Shown: positions 28,411-37,408, counted from the stretch's first letter. The stretch: 64,000 nt of DNA from Turneriella parva DSM 21527 (GCF_000266885.1 NC_018020.1:3534001-3598000); one strand, 5' to 3'. The notes: generated by a model not told the origin, from the sequence alone. A program made the numbers and translations.

Positions 28411-28878
28411 ATGGAAGAAACCGAAGAGAACCCATATCTGGACCGCAAAGATAATAATATTCATGAAGCGATAGAAACATTTCGGCCCTTAATTGAAGAT
28501 TTTGATGAAAAGCTCAGCCCGGTTAAAGCTCATGAAAAAATTGATCGCTTTGGCACAATAAGCGTTCACACTTTCTTCGAAGTATTTTTGCTTGATTATT
28601 GCTATGACCTCGTGAAGAGAAAAGACATGTTGAAGCTAAAGCGGCTATTTTTACATATCGAATATCTCTTGCAAACATTCCCCCTGTTAGAAAACGCCAT
28701 TGCGGTTTCATTCCTCGAAGATCTGTATGGGAATCACCATCCTGATCGTGCAATATACATACAATTATCAGGCGAGGAGACACTGAAATTGTCTAAACAG
28801 ATAATGTCCAGGTTTGTGCACGAAGTCTCAACAAATCAAGAAATTGATGAAGAACTCAAGAAGAGAGGGCGATCCTGA
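28411..28878 (+). CDS. hypothetical helical protein
   Basis: 155 residues, acidic, predicted all-helical (HTFFEVFLLDYCYDLVKRKD, LLENAIAVSFLEDLYGN). No signal peptide and no recognised motif. A small cytoplasmic cassette protein of unknown function, possibly an immunity-type protein by size and composition only. Cassette 33. Confidence 0.5.
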   Translation: MEETEENPYLDRKDNNIHEAIETFRPLIEDFDEKLSPVKAHEKIDRFGTISVHTFFEVFLLDYCYDLVKRKDMLKLKRLFLHIEYLLQTFPLLENAIAVSFLEDLYGNHHPDRAIYIQLSGEETLKLSKQIMSRFVHEVSTNQEIDEELKKRGRS

Positions 28879-28889
28879 CCGGTTACTGC

Positions 28890-29103
28890 AGACAACAAAA
28901 TTTACCTGCTGCGCTCCCTGCGGTGCCGTTGCTCCTCGGGTGCTCGGCCCTACGCGCCAAAGATGCCTTCGTCGCACAAGCGGGACGCTTGTTTTGTGCT
29001 CCTCAGGCAGGCGCTTCGGGCACATTTGGTGACGCAAATATGCTTTACAGGTTGAAATAATGACACAAGCGTCACCAAACGTCAGGTAAATTCCGCGTTG
29101 CCC
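28890..29103 (+). repeat. attC 33
   Basis: R'' AGACAAC, R' GTTGCCC, arms TTTACCTG/CAGGTAAA, tip TTTGGTGACGC/GCGTCACCAAA. Confidence 0.9.
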
Positions 29104-29556
29104 GCCATGCCTGTGCGTGGCCGAAAAATAGAAGAAGCACTCTGTGCAGTCGAGCTTGCGGCATGCTATTTGGGTGAAGATTAGAATTTGGCGAGTTGCG
29201 CAAGCACGACCGCTAGGTTGGCGCTCCCGACTTCAAGATTCGCGTGCGTCAGAAATCCTGGCATTCGTTCGAATTCGGTATTGCGGCTTCAGAGGCCACG
29301 CATCGCGAGCTTGAGAGCAATTGGCCCCTGCCTGATCGACGCTTCGTCGCGCTCGCGAGTCGGCACGGCGGGCAACAGATTTTACAAGCTGCGCCGCCAT
29401 TCGCTACGCGAAAGGCGTGCTCGGTCTCGGCGACGAAGATGCGTCGACGCCCGCAGCTCAGTTGAGCTTTATTGGCGGGCGCGCCGCAGTCGCCTTCGAC
29501 ACAATTTGGGTTGCGCCGAAGACGGCACACCCCAAATCGTCTAGTAAAATCAAACG
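29098..29556 (+). mobile_element. family A cassette, copy 9 (divergent)
   Basis: About 20 substitutions in the body relative to copy 2, spread over all three codon positions; the minus-strand frame gains a stop (GGCCTCTGA). Identical to copy 13 in the body. Confidence 0.85.
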
Positions 29557-29562
29557 TTCTCT
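29370..29562 (+). repeat. attC 34
   Basis: R'' GGGCAAC, R' GTTCTCT; family A. Confidence 0.9.
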
Positions 29563-29584
29563 GACATAGTTGGGCCTTGTGCTC

Positions 29585-29604
29585 CGTCGGCATCCGTGCC
29601 GACG
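29585..29604 (+). repeat. TCC-loop hairpin, 5' end of cassette 35
   Basis: 7-bp stem CGTCGGC, loop ATCCGT. Confidence 0.75.
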
Positions 29605-29898
29605 CTCCACGCTTGATATGGACAAAATAAAGAAACTATTCACCGAAAAAAATTATGAGGCCGCAATAGCCGAGATTTACCGTGATCCTGATTACAAAAA
29701 TAATCGATTAAAACTTCGCTACCTGGTTTCTGCTCTTTACTACTTGCGTGACTATGAAGGCACTATTATTGCAATTCAGTTACTTAAGCCGCTGGAAGAG
29801 AAAGCGGCATTTTCTATGTTGATAAACACTGAAATTTGCCTTGGGACAAATGCTGATGCCGCACTGGGCTATGCAGTGACCCCCGAAAACCGGACAGC

Positions 29899-30720
29899 TT
29901 AACCTGCTGCCATTAGGTTCCTGTATTCAACCGGCGAACGCATCTTCAAGCCTTTATGGGGCGCATGATGGTTGTAGTCATACATCCAGTCTGAAATCTG
30001 CGGCATTACTTTCCACGCGGATTCAAGGCGATTTATGTAAACGTAATCGCGCTTGAATGTTTTCACAAATGCTTCGGCCATACCGTTGCTTTCAGGGCTA
30101 TAGGCAGGCGTCGTGCAGACTTGAAAGCCGATGGAAGATGCAAAATGAACCGTTTCACGGCTCGTGAATTGTGGGCCATTATCACTGAGCAGTTGAATGG
30201 TGTGTGGGCATTCAGCCTTGCCAAAGCGCTCTTCGACTGCACCGAGCAGCATGTCGCGAATGTTCAGACCGTCGATGCCGACGGTGCTGCTAAAGTGATT
30301 GATGACTTGCCGATCGTGGCAATCCAGAACAAACGCCACCCAGACGTGAGTGCCATCCCAGGTAAGCACGCCAAATATATCCATGCACCAGCGCACGTCA
30401 CTTTTCGCCGTGATGATTCTGCCATCATGCACAAGGGTGCGACGGCTTGCAACTTTTTGCAGCAGCAACTGGTGCACCTTCATCAATCGGTAGACGCGCT
30501 TCTTATTCACGCGTGAAAAGCCTTGTTTTTCAAGGGTTTTGTTGAGCATTGCTGTCACGCGTCTATACCCGTAAGTCGGTCTTTCATCACAGATGCGTCG
30601 GATTTCCGGCAGTACTCGTTCATCTACCGTCTGGTCGGTTTTATTTCCGCGTCGTGAGGATTTCAAGCTTTCATAGAGGTTGGATCGAGATACGCGCAAT
30701 ACATCCGCTACCTGATTCAC
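29899..30720 (-). CDS. IS3-family OrfB transposase, copy 2
   Basis: 273 residues: HTH_21 region (RPTYGYRRVTAMLNKTLEKQ) then an rve integrase core. Catalytic triad visible as D in WCMDIFGVL, D in LLSDNGPQFTS, and E in NGMAEAFVKTFKRDYV. Expected to work as the OrfAB fusion made by frameshifting. Confidence 0.92.
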   Translation of the reverse strand: MNQVADVLRVSRSNLYESLKSSRRGNKTDQTVDERVLPEIRRICDERPTYGYRRVTAMLNKTLEKQGFSRVNKKRVYRLMKVHQLLLQKVASRRTLVHDGRIITAKSDVRWCMDIFGVLTWDGTHVWVAFVLDCHDRQVINHFSSTVGIDGLNIRDMLLGAVEERFGKAECPHTIQLLSDNGPQFTSRETVHFASSIGFQVCTTPAYSPESNGMAEAFVKTFKRDYVYINRLESAWKVMPQISDWMYDYNHHAPHKGLKMRSPVEYRNLMAAG

Positions 30721-31112
30721 TCGAAACCCTCGATGCCGCGCAATGGCTTGTGCGAGATCAGTTTTTTTTCGCGTCCAATACGCACGGCTTCCTTGAGGAT
30801 TTCAACTTCTTCCGTCTTACGACCCAAAATGCTCTCCAGCCGACGGATGCGCTCTTGGAGCTGCCTGACCTGCGATACGGGCAATACTTCCTCTTCGCTG
30901 CCAACAGCCGTCAGAGCGCCAGCCTCTTTCAGCTTTTTCCATTTGAAAATCTGCGTCGCTGCGATTCCATGTTTTCGGGCCACATACGACATGCTCATAC
31001 CGGGCTGTTCGGCCTCTACCAGAATCTCCAGTTTCTCCGCGACCGACCATCTGCGCCGCCGCTGGACGGTTGTGACTAACTCTACCTTAGCCTTAGTACT
31101 ATCATTATTCAT
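30717..31112 (-). CDS. IS3-family OrfA, copy 2
   Basis: Identical in sequence to the OrfA of copies 1 and 3 (131 residues). Its stop overlaps the ATG of orfB. The A8 run (T8 on the + strand, 30762-30769) puts a -1 shift exactly into the orfB frame. Confidence 0.9.
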   Translation of the reverse strand: MNNDSTKAKVELVTTVQRRRRWSVAEKLEILVEAEQPGMSMSYVARKHGIAATQIFKWKKLKEAGALTAVGSEEEVLPVSQVRQLQERIRRLESILGRKTEEVEILKEAVRIGREKKLISHKPLRGIEGFE

Positions 31113-31641
31113 ATCACTACTCCTATGTCTTAGGAGCAGGATAAGGTGTCCGGTGATTTAGGGGGTCGCTACAGGCTATATCGATCAATATCTTGGTCAA
31201 GACCTGACAATGGCAGAGAAAAATTGGGCATTTTTTCAGAAGGGACTGTGTCTTCTTGCAAAGGACCGAACACCAGAGGCCATTGAGTTACTCAGTGCCG
31301 CAGGTTCTTTAGAGAATGAGGCTATGGAAGCCGAAAGACACTTCTTTCTTAATAATGCAAAAAGCATACACCAAAGCGCGGCTACTGAAAATGAAAAGAT
31401 AAACGGACTCATCATAGAAGCCCGCATAACGAGAAACGCTTCTTTGGCCAGAGAGGCTCGGGGCAGAGCAGTCATTTCGAAATACGGTGAGGCTGAATAC
31501 TTTGCGAGCGTAGTTCTGGCTAAATACCTGCAAATTCCCGAAGAGAAACTGGCACTCGGCAAGACATTTGGAGACGTTGAAGGGACTTTATACTATCGAA
31601 TTATTTAACCGAAGCATTTAAACATGTATTTTTCCGTTGTC

Positions 31642-31663
31642 GCCCGGCCGTCCATGGCCGGGC
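31642..31663 (+). repeat. TCC-loop hairpin, 3' end of cassette 35
   Basis: 8-bp stem GCCCGGCC, loop GTCCAT. Confidence 0.75.
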
Positions 31664-31682
31664 TCACAGGCCCAACTACGTC

Positions 31683-31905
31683 AGAGAACAAGATTTATGA
31701 GCTGCGCTCCCTGCGGTGCCGTAGCTCCTCGGGTGCTCGGCCTCGCCCACAAAGAAGCGTTGACGCCGCACGCACGTGACGTGCATTCGGTGCGGCGCAA
31801 CGCTGTGGGCTCGGCAAATTGATGACGCTTGGTATGCGGCTTCTCTAATAAGCCTGCATCTATTGTGCGGCGCGTCATCAACTTCTCGTAAATCCAACGT
31901 TGTGT
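31683..31905 (+). repeat. attC 35
   Basis: R'' AGAGAAC, R' GTTGTGT, arms TTTATGAG/CTCGTAAA. Confidence 0.9.
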
Positions 31906-31941
31906 GCCATAGGCCAAAATATTTTTTTGAGGAAACGAAGT

Positions 31942-32511
31942 ATGAAAATAAAAATAATTTTCCTTTTAGTATCATTTTTAGGAGCATCAATCTTCGCCGT
32001 TGGCGAAGAGAAGAAATTTGCCCAAAAAGGAACTGTGGCTATCCAAGGTTCCGTTGGCCTTCAATATGCTTATGCTGACTCAACCAGTAAGGCATTTAAT
32101 CTCATTGTAAATCCCGGCATTGATTATTTCATTATCGACAACCTTTATTTGCAAAGCCAGGGAAATCTGCTATTTTCTTCGCAGAGTGGTCGTGATGGAA
32201 TGCTCGTACACTTTTCGCCACAACTTGGGATTGGTTATGCATATGAATTCAATCCGACAGATTTTTTGAAGCTACAAACCGGCTTTCGGCCGTTTATGAA
32301 TATATACGATACTGTGACAAAAAGTTTCAACTACCTTTCAATTCAATATATAAATATAGACCTAATTTGGACTCATATCCTTGTGCCCCGGGTGGCAATA
32401 AATACAGGCATCTCAAATAACTTTATGGCGTTTAGTTCAATAAGCCCTAGTATTAGCTATCCGCAATATTATATGTCAATTCAACTAGGCTTAATGTACT
32501 ATTGGAACTAA
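31942..32511 (+). CDS. putative outer-membrane beta-barrel protein
   Basis: 189 residues from the ATG at 31942; signal peptide IIFLLVSFLGASIFAVGEE. Repeated amphipathic strands (GTVAIQGSVGLQYAYAD, NPGIDYFIIDNLYLQSQ, HFSPQLGIGYAYEF) end in YMSIQLGLMYYWN, close to a barrel C-terminus. Similar in style to the OMP genes at 21497 and 59588. Sole gene of cassette 36. Confidence 0.6.
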   Translation: MKIKIIFLLVSFLGASIFAVGEEKKFAQKGTVAIQGSVGLQYAYADSTSKAFNLIVNPGIDYFIIDNLYLQSQGNLLFSSQSGRDGMLVHFSPQLGIGYAYEFNPTDFLKLQTGFRPFMNIYDTVTKSFNYLSIQYINIDLIWTHILVPRVAINTGISNNFMAFSSISPSISYPQYYMSIQLGLMYYWN

Positions 32512-32521
32512 GGCCTACGGC

Positions 32522-32734
32522 ACACAACAAAATTTACCTGCTGCGCTCCCTGCGGTGCCGTAGCTCCTCGGGTGCTCGGCCCTACGCGCCAAAGATGCCT
32601 TCGTCGCACAAACGGGACGTTTGTTTGGTGCTCCTCAGGCAGGCGCTTCGGGCACATTTGGTGACGCAAATTGGCTTTACAGCACAAATAATGACACAAG
32701 CGTCACCAAACGTCAGGTAAATTCCGCGTTGTGC
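32522..32734 (+). repeat. attC 36
   Basis: R'' ACACAAC, R' GTTGTGC, arms TTTACCTG/CAGGTAAA. Confidence 0.9.
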
Positions 32735-32796
32735 GAAATAAATCAAGATTATCTCTCGCTGCAACAAGAGTGACATAATACCGACAGATTTATTAC

Positions 32797-32825
32797 TTGA
32801 CTGGCCGAATAGCCGGTTCGATACT
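32797..32825 (+). promoter_or_regulatory. sigma-70-like promoter of the Panacea module
   Basis: TTGACT (32797-32802), 17-base spacer, GATACT (32820-32825), 11 bases before the antitoxin ATG. Confidence 0.55.
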
Positions 32826-32836
32826 ATATTATCGCT

Positions 32837-33385
32837 ATGGTATCCTTTGAATTTGACGAAAAGCGGGTATCACAGGTTTGCGCCCACATAATCCAGAAGT
32901 CTAAGGGCCGGATCAACTATACTAAATTACTCAAAATCCTGTATCTTATTGATCGCGAAGCCCTAAAACTCTGGAACCATTCATTAACCGGTGACACTCC
33001 GGTGTCTATGGATAATGGCCCGGTTTTGAGCAGAATATATAACCACATAAAGGGCGTAGCCTCTTCGACGTCAAATTACTGGTCACAATTCATAAGTACC
33101 GACGGTTACGATGTTCGCCTGATGAGAGAGCCAGAAGTTGATGAAATTAGTCCAGCAGACTTAGAGATAATAGACTCCGTATACGAGATTTACAAGGATT
33201 ATCCTTATACGAAGCTCATAGACATCTGCCATGAATTGCCGGAATGGGTTAATCCGAATGGATCTTCGACACCGATATATTTTGAGACGATTTTCAAACA
33301 TCTGCAAAAAGACGAGGCTTTGGTTAAGAGCATTGATTTTGAGCAGCAGAGTCATCAGAAGGTCAAGAAGATCCTAAACTGTTAG
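32837..33385 (+). CDS. Panacea-domain (DUF4065, SocA-like) antitoxin
   Basis: 182 residues with the Panacea/DUF4065 pattern: INYTKLLKILYLIDREALK, then D-x-P-V-x-MDNGPVLSRIYNHIKG, and a C-terminal HELPEW. The domain acts as the antitoxin in many two-gene PanAT systems. A promoter TTGACT-17-GATACT lies at 32797-32825, 11 bases before the ATG. The toxin candidate starts 6 bases after its stop. First gene of cassette 37. Confidence 0.85.
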   Translation: MVSFEFDEKRVSQVCAHIIQKSKGRINYTKLLKILYLIDREALKLWNHSLTGDTPVSMDNGPVLSRIYNHIKGVASSTSNYWSQFISTDGYDVRLMREPEVDEISPADLEIIDSVYEIYKDYPYTKLIDICHELPEWVNPNGSSTPIYFETIFKHLQKDEALVKSIDFEQQSHQKVKKILNC

Positions 33386-33391
33386 CATTTG

Positions 33392-33751
33392 ATGAAAGGC
33401 CTGGCGTTTTACGGGGCCCCAAACGGCCATGCACATCTTTACTTAGTTATTTCAGATATTAACCCAGATGATGGCACAGTCCTGTGCGTGAACATAACAG
33501 ACTCTGCAAACATTCCTGATAAATCGTGCTTGCTGAACGTTGGCGATCATCCTTTTATCAAGAAAGAATCGGCTGTCTTCTACTGGCAGGCCATTAATCC
33601 AGAATTGAATAGTATTACACATGGCATCAAACTCGGGGCACTGACTCAACAAGCCAATCTTTTACCAGCCACGCTGGCTAAGGTACAAGACGGCGCCAAA
33701 GCCTCGAAATTTCTGAAGCCTAAATTCCACCTCTACTTTCAGTATTTCTGA
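33392..33751 (+). CDS. probable toxin partner of the Panacea antitoxin
   Basis: 119 residues (MKGLAFYGAPNGHAHLYLVI...). Segments HPFIKKESAVFYWQA and GALTQQANLLPATLAKVQDGA look like a compact enzyme domain, perhaps MazF-like, but I cannot name the family. Position right behind a PanA-type gene makes it the likely PanT toxin. The ATG at 33392 is preferred to the TTG before it. Confidence 0.6.
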   Translation: MKGLAFYGAPNGHAHLYLVISDINPDDGTVLCVNITDSANIPDKSCLLNVGDHPFIKKESAVFYWQAINPELNSITHGIKLGALTQQANLLPATLAKVQDGAKASKFLKPKFHLYFQYF

Positions 33752-33763
33752 TTGATTTACTTC

Positions 33764-33988
33764 GCACAACAAGATTTACCTGCTGCGCTCGCTGCGGTGC
33801 CGTAGCTCCTCGCGTGCTCGGCCTCCGGTGGCCTGAAATGCGTTGACGCCCGCGCTCTATCGAGCTTAATTGGCGGGCGCAACGCAGCCACCTGCGGCAC
33901 ATCGATGGCGCGCCAAGAGCGGCTTCTGTAAGAAGACTGCATTTATTGTGCGGCACACCATCGACGTCAGGTAAATCCAACGTTGTCT
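33764..33988 (+). repeat. attC 37
   Basis: R'' GCACAAC, R' GTTGTCT, arms TTTACCTG/CAGGTAAA. Confidence 0.9.
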
Positions 33989-34011
33989 GAAATAATTGCG
34001 CCTTTGTACTT

Positions 34012-34031
34012 TGTCGCCATCCGTGGCGACA
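34012..34031 (+). repeat. TCC-loop hairpin, 5' end of cassette 38
   Basis: 7-bp stem TGTCGCC, loop ATCCGT. Confidence 0.75.
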
Positions 34032-34153
34032 CAACTTGCCTATCGTAGCTACATTTTCAATTTCGCAGCTAATTTTTCAGCATTTAACAAAGACTCATCG
34101 CAAAAAATATAGCGGCCAATATTTCTGCATGAAGTAATCAAGCCCCCAAAAGC

Positions 34154-34609
34154 CTACTTTAACTGCTTACGGGACATTTTCAAGGCAGGCTCTCCAGTCT
34201 CCAGCAACGATTTGAGATTGGATAATACCATAGATATTCCATCTGGTAGAGCTTCGATGTACTTTGAATTGGGTCGTTCTATTGAATAAGTGACTATAAG
34301 CTTCACACACTCCCCAATCGGCTCTATTTCGTATGTAGAAAGAGCGCTACCTTCTGCCTTAAACTCAGGCTGCCATTCGCAAAGCCAACTTCTTACCAAG
34401 CGCTTTTGAGCAACGCTTTCGATAATCTCTCCTGAGTCCATTAGCTTACCGTCGTTATACGCCTTCCAAGATGATCCAACTTTCCAGTCACACTCAAAAC
34501 TGGAATCAAACCAATATTCTTTAATGATATCAGCAGTAGTCAGCGCATGCCATAGTTTTTCCGGGGTCGTTCGAATCACGGTTTGATATTTGAATATCGA
34601 TTTAGTCAT
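34154..34609 (-). CDS. AHSA1/SRPBCC-domain protein
   Basis: 151 residues from MTKSIFKYQTVIRTTPEKLWHALT, the classic SRPBCC/AHSA1 opening, followed by IIKEYWFDSSFECDWKVGSSW and a C-terminal helix LSNLKSLLETGE. The fold binds hydrophobic ligands or Hsp90-like partners; the specific function is unknown. Upstream in-frame codons (to 34687) are less likely as a start. Antisense gene of cassette 38. Confidence 0.75.
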   Translation of the reverse strand: MTKSIFKYQTVIRTTPEKLWHALTTADIIKEYWFDSSFECDWKVGSSWKAYNDGKLMDSGEIIESVAQKRLVRSWLCEWQPEFKAEGSALSTYEIEPIGECVKLIVTYSIERPNSKYIEALPDGISMVLSNLKSLLETGEPALKMSRKQLK

Positions 34610-34683
34610 GGTGTTTTTCTTTGCTTTATGTCTGAATGTGTACCAAGACTGAATGCGCTCTTGCGCGTACATCCTGTTTCGTC

Positions 34684-34705
34684 GCACGGGCGTCCATGCC
34701 CGTGC
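34684..34705 (+). repeat. TCC-loop hairpin, 3' end of cassette 38
   Basis: 8-bp stem GCACGGGC, loop GTCCAT. Confidence 0.75.
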
Positions 34706-34724
34706 TTAGAGGCGCAATTACTTC

Positions 34725-34918
34725 AGACAACAAGTTTTACCTGCTGCGCGCACGACCGCTTCGCTGGGTCGTGTGCTCGGCCGCTCCGCGCCAAAGATGC
34801 CCTGCGCCCGCCGGCCAGTGGGCCTGCATTGGCGGGCTCGGGCAGGCGCTCCGGGCACATTTTGGCTTGCTGCGAAGACACAGCAAGCCAAAACGTCAAG
34901 GTAAAACCCGCGTTGTGC
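34725..34918 (+). repeat. attC 38
   Basis: R'' AGACAAC, R' GTTGTGC, arms TTTTACCTG/AAGGTAAA. Confidence 0.9.
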
Positions 34919-34946
34919 GAAAGGCGGTGAAGATAATTTTTAAACC

Positions 34947-34966
34947 GCCGTGCATCCGTGCACGGC
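34947..34966 (+). repeat. TCC-loop hairpin, 5' end of cassette 39
   Basis: 7-bp stem GCCGTGC, loop ATCCGT. Confidence 0.75.
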
Positions 34967-34984
34967 CAAAGCCAGAGGTGAAAG

Positions 34985-35419
34985 TCAGTGAATGTTCGCC
35001 AGGTCTGACATTTTATGACTTTGCCCCTTTACGAAGATTTTCTTTGATTTATCCTTAAAAGGAAATCTTTGCTTCCCTACGTAAACAAAGGGCATTCTGC
35101 CTACTCGCATCATCCAGTGGACTGTCTGTCGAGGTACCTTTAAGCTCTTAGCAATTTCCTCGACTGGAATCAAAGCACTTGCTGGAATTCGAGCTGAATC
35201 CTGTCGTGCCCGATTTTCCATGATTTCAACCCGGAGCCGATTTTCTGACTTAATCGTTAAAATACCATCATGACATTTCTGGCAGATATATCCTTCCAAC
35301 CCCTTCACTGAAAAGGGTTTATATCCTTTGCCGTCCACACGTTCAATCAGGTTTCCCCGTAGAACCATGCTACCGTGCGCCCCACATGCTGGGCAATCTT
35401 TCCACACTTTCTCTTTCAT
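34985..35419 (-). CDS. mqsA: MqsA-type antitoxin
   Basis: 144 residues: N-terminal zinc ribbon CPACG...CQKCH as in MqsA/YgiT, then a helix-turn-helix region (EEIAKSLKVPRQTVHWMMR). MqsA neutralises MqsR and represses its own operon. It lies 7 bases after the toxin gene, the normal mqsR-mqsA order. The tail after the HTH (KQRFPFKDKSKKIFVKGQ) is longer than in the E. coli protein. Antisense, cassette 39. Confidence 0.8.
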   Translation of the reverse strand: MKEKVWKDCPACGAHGSMVLRGNLIERVDGKGYKPFSVKGLEGYICQKCHDGILTIKSENRLRVEIMENRARQDSARIPASALIPVEEIAKSLKVPRQTVHWMMRVGRMPFVYVGKQRFPFKDKSKKIFVKGQSHKMSDLANIH

Positions 35420-35426
35420 AATTCCC

Positions 35427-35729
35427 TCATTTCTCCTTGAAGGAGATTACCACCGTTTGGTCCAAGTCGATCTGGACCTTTATGTAAGCCATCCCATGGG
35501 GAACTCGCTTATGATAAACGTCATGCCAACGAGTATGATCCTCATAAGTCGTCATGGATTTGTAAAAATCATCCATCGTCAATGCTGCAACCTCAGCTAC
35601 CAGCTCATCCAAATCTAAGGAAAAATCCGTCATGGCCGATCTTCTAGCCGTATTGGTTACCCTGACTTTGCCTGCTTTTATTAGGGCTTTAACTCTCGCA
35701 AGACTGTGATGCGGCGTAGCCTTATTCAC
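35427..35729 (-). CDS. mqsR: MqsR-type mRNA interferase toxin
   Basis: 100 residues, starting MNKATPHHSLARVKALIKAGK and ending YIKVQIDLDQTVVISFKEK; the middle FYKSMTTYEDHTRWHDVY matches MqsR, an mRNA-cleaving toxin specific for GC-containing sites in the known family. A 9-bp inverted repeat at 35744-35770 just upstream is a plausible operator. Confidence 0.85.
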   Translation of the reverse strand: MNKATPHHSLARVKALIKAGKVRVTNTARRSAMTDFSLDLDELVAEVAALTMDDFYKSMTTYEDHTRWHDVYHKRVPHGMAYIKVQIDLDQTVVISFKEK

Positions 35730-35743
35730 GACGAAATATACTC

Positions 35744-35770
35744 TATTTACTTTACACCGTCAAGTAAATA
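35744..35770 (-). promoter_or_regulatory. inverted repeat upstream of mqsR
   Basis: TATTTACTT and AAGTAAATA, 9-bp arms with 9-base spacing, 14 bases before the mqsR start; likely bound by MqsA. The sequence is unlike the E. coli MqsA box. Confidence 0.55.
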
Positions 35771-35777
35771 AGATATA

Positions 35778-35803
35778 CCTGCCTGACCTCCTTGTCAGGC
35801 AGG
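35778..35803 (+). repeat. TCC-loop hairpin, 3' end of cassette 39
   Basis: 10-bp stem CCTGCCTGAC, loop CTCCTT. Confidence 0.75.
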
Positions 35804-35824
35804 CTTCATCGAACACCGCCCATC

Positions 35825-36021
35825 GCACAACAAAATTTGACACGCTGCGCTCCCTGCGGTGCAGTAGCTCCTCGGGTGCTCGGTCTTCCGCAACAAAGAT
35901 CGCGCCCGGCAGGGCAAGAATGATGTGCATTTTGCCTGCCGTGCGCGAGTTGCTTCAGACACATTTTGGCTTGCGGCGAAGACGCCTCCAGCCAAAACGT
36001 CGTGTAAATTCCACGTTGTAC
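35825..36021 (+). repeat. attC 39
   Basis: R'' GCACAAC, R' GTTGTAC, arms TTTGACACG/CGTGTAAA with an extra G in the left arm. Confidence 0.88.
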
Positions 36022-36086
36022 GAAATGCTGGGCTGAAGTTTTTTCCGAAAGTACCAGATGTGAGATTTTCCGAGCCGCGCATTAAG

Positions 36087-36110
36087 GCGGCCGACATCCT
36101 TGTCGGCCGC
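36087..36110 (+). repeat. TCC-loop hairpin, 5' end of cassette 40
   Basis: 9-bp stem GCGGCCGAC, loop ATCCTT. Confidence 0.75.
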
Positions 36111-36208
36111 AACTGGCATACCCTTAGCATTCGGCGTATCATTATGAGCTTTACGTATCATAGGGCTGGGATAATATTTAATTCGGTAAATACAATTCCG
36201 GATAAGTC

Positions 36209-36526
36209 ATGGCAGGACTCAGCAAAATCGAGGCAGAATTTCTTAGCCAGGCGTTTACAACATCAGGCGGTTGGCCCATTTTCACAAAAATTGTCGCTGC
36301 TGAATTTATCAAGGCTTGCAGGCGAGAAAATATCAAAATCCTTGGAATTGATGGTTTTTTCATCCTCGATAAGGTTAGAAAGGTGATTCAGCCAAGTATG
36401 GAGCACAGCGTTGACTTTACCTCCACTTCCTTTGGAGGGTTTGTCGAGAACGTTTATGCGGACTCTTTGAGATTTATTCAAAGCAAACCAGATGAATTAT
36501 TCTTCGAGATTCTTTGCGAAGAATAG
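36209..36526 (+). CDS. hypothetical small protein
   Basis: 105 residues, soluble (EFIKACRRENIKILGIDGFFI, QPSMEHSVDFTSTSFGGF). The GIDGF and MEHSVDF blocks recur in small cassette proteins I have seen described as hypothetical or immunity-like, but I cannot name a family. Sole gene of cassette 40. Confidence 0.5.
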   Translation: MAGLSKIEAEFLSQAFTTSGGWPIFTKIVAAEFIKACRRENIKILGIDGFFILDKVRKVIQPSMEHSVDFTSTSFGGFVENVYADSLRFIQSKPDELFFEILCEE

Positions 36527-36632
36527 AGAATCAAGATTCATATGGTTGCGCATATCAAGCCTCCGCCCTCCTGGCTCCGGCAAAGTATGGGCGCGGCGGA
36601 TATATTGAATATTCCCACAAGCCCAGCACTTC

Positions 36633-36826
36633 GTACAACAAATTTTACAAGCTGCGCTCCCTGCGGTGCCGTAGCTCCTCGGGTGCTCGGCCTTGCGCGG
36701 CGAAGATCGCAGATGGCGCACAAGCGGGACGCTTGTTTTGTGCGCCACTGCGAGCCGCTCCAGGCACATTTTGCCTTGCAGCGAAGACGCTACAAGGCAA
36801 AACATCTTGTAAAATCCGCGTTGTCG
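36633..36826 (+). repeat. attC 40
   Basis: R'' GTACAAC, R' GTTGTCG, arms TTTTACAAG/CTTGTAAA. Confidence 0.9.
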
Positions 36827-36849
36827 GCCATAATTGCGGCTTGTTCCAC

Positions 36850-36867
36850 GCTCGCATCCATGCGAGC
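36850..36867 (+). repeat. TCC-loop hairpin, 5' end of cassette 41
   Basis: 6-bp stem GCTCGC, loop ATCCAT. Confidence 0.7.
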
Positions 36868-36931
36868 CCTTCTGGCCGATTGAGGGTATTTTTGCATTAC
36901 CCTGCGATTATAGTATTTCACCTGGTTAATC

Positions 36932-37405
36932 ATGCAACCCATTTTGATAGAGGTGGACATTTCTGCTCCTGTCGAAAAAATATGGGCATTTCTAACGCAG
37001 CCTGCATTGATGCAAAAATGGATGTCACCACCGAAAGCAGAAATCACGGTGCAGACCGATTGGCAAATTGGCAATGAAATAATCATTTCGGTGTTCCATG
37101 ACCACTATTTTCAAAACAAGGGTCAGGTTATTGCCTTCAACCCTCCTCGGTTATTGGAATATTCGCATTTGAGTTCTCTTTCGAACTTGCCGGCGGAGTC
37201 CGAAAATTTCACGTACCTCCGGTTTGTAATTGAAGGCGCAAGGAATGGCGGCAGGTTAGCACTAAAGATCAGTAACTTTCCGACGGAATCTGTTTACCAA
37301 CATATGCAATTCTATTGGCGCGGAGCGATTCAGATACTAAAGTCACATATAGAGATTTCAAGGCAAGCTTCATATCCTGAAAAGGAACGTAGAAAACCAT
37401 TTTGA
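36932..37405 (+). CDS. AHSA1/SRPBCC-domain protein
   Basis: 157 residues opening MQPILIEVDISAPVEKIWAFLTQP, then WMSPPKAEITVQTDWQIGNEI, a clear AHSA1-type ligand-binding domain. It is a distinct family member from the one at 34154. Sole gene of cassette 41, which carries a 12-bp-stem hairpin directly after the stop codon. Confidence 0.8.
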   Translation: MQPILIEVDISAPVEKIWAFLTQPALMQKWMSPPKAEITVQTDWQIGNEIIISVFHDHYFQNKGQVIAFNPPRLLEYSHLSSLSNLPAESENFTYLRFVIEGARNGGRLALKISNFPTESVYQHMQFYWRGAIQILKSHIEISRQASYPEKERRKPF

Positions 37406-37408
37406 AAA

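Larger units (their letters stand above)
29872..31173 (-). mobile_element. IS3-family insertion sequence, copy 2 (intact)
   Basis: 1302 bp with both reading frames intact, flanked by a 5-bp duplication GGCTA (29867-29871 and 31174-31178). Almost identical to copies 1 and 3, so transposition was recent. All three copies lie in the same orientation, opposite to the cassette direction. Confidence 0.93.
29618..31608 (+). pseudogene. TPR-like protein gene split by an IS
   Basis: Starts MDKIKKLFTEKNYEAAIAEI at 29618, is interrupted at 29872 by the IS, and resumes after 31178 in the same frame: ADAALGY joins IDQYLGQDLTMAEKNW when the IS and one GGCTA repeat are removed. The joined product is about 230 residues of paired helices resembling tetratricopeptide repeats (LRYLVSALYYLRDYEGTI, WAFFQKGLCLLAKDRTPEAI). 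Likely a protein-protein interaction scaffold. Cassette 35. Confidence 0.75.
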
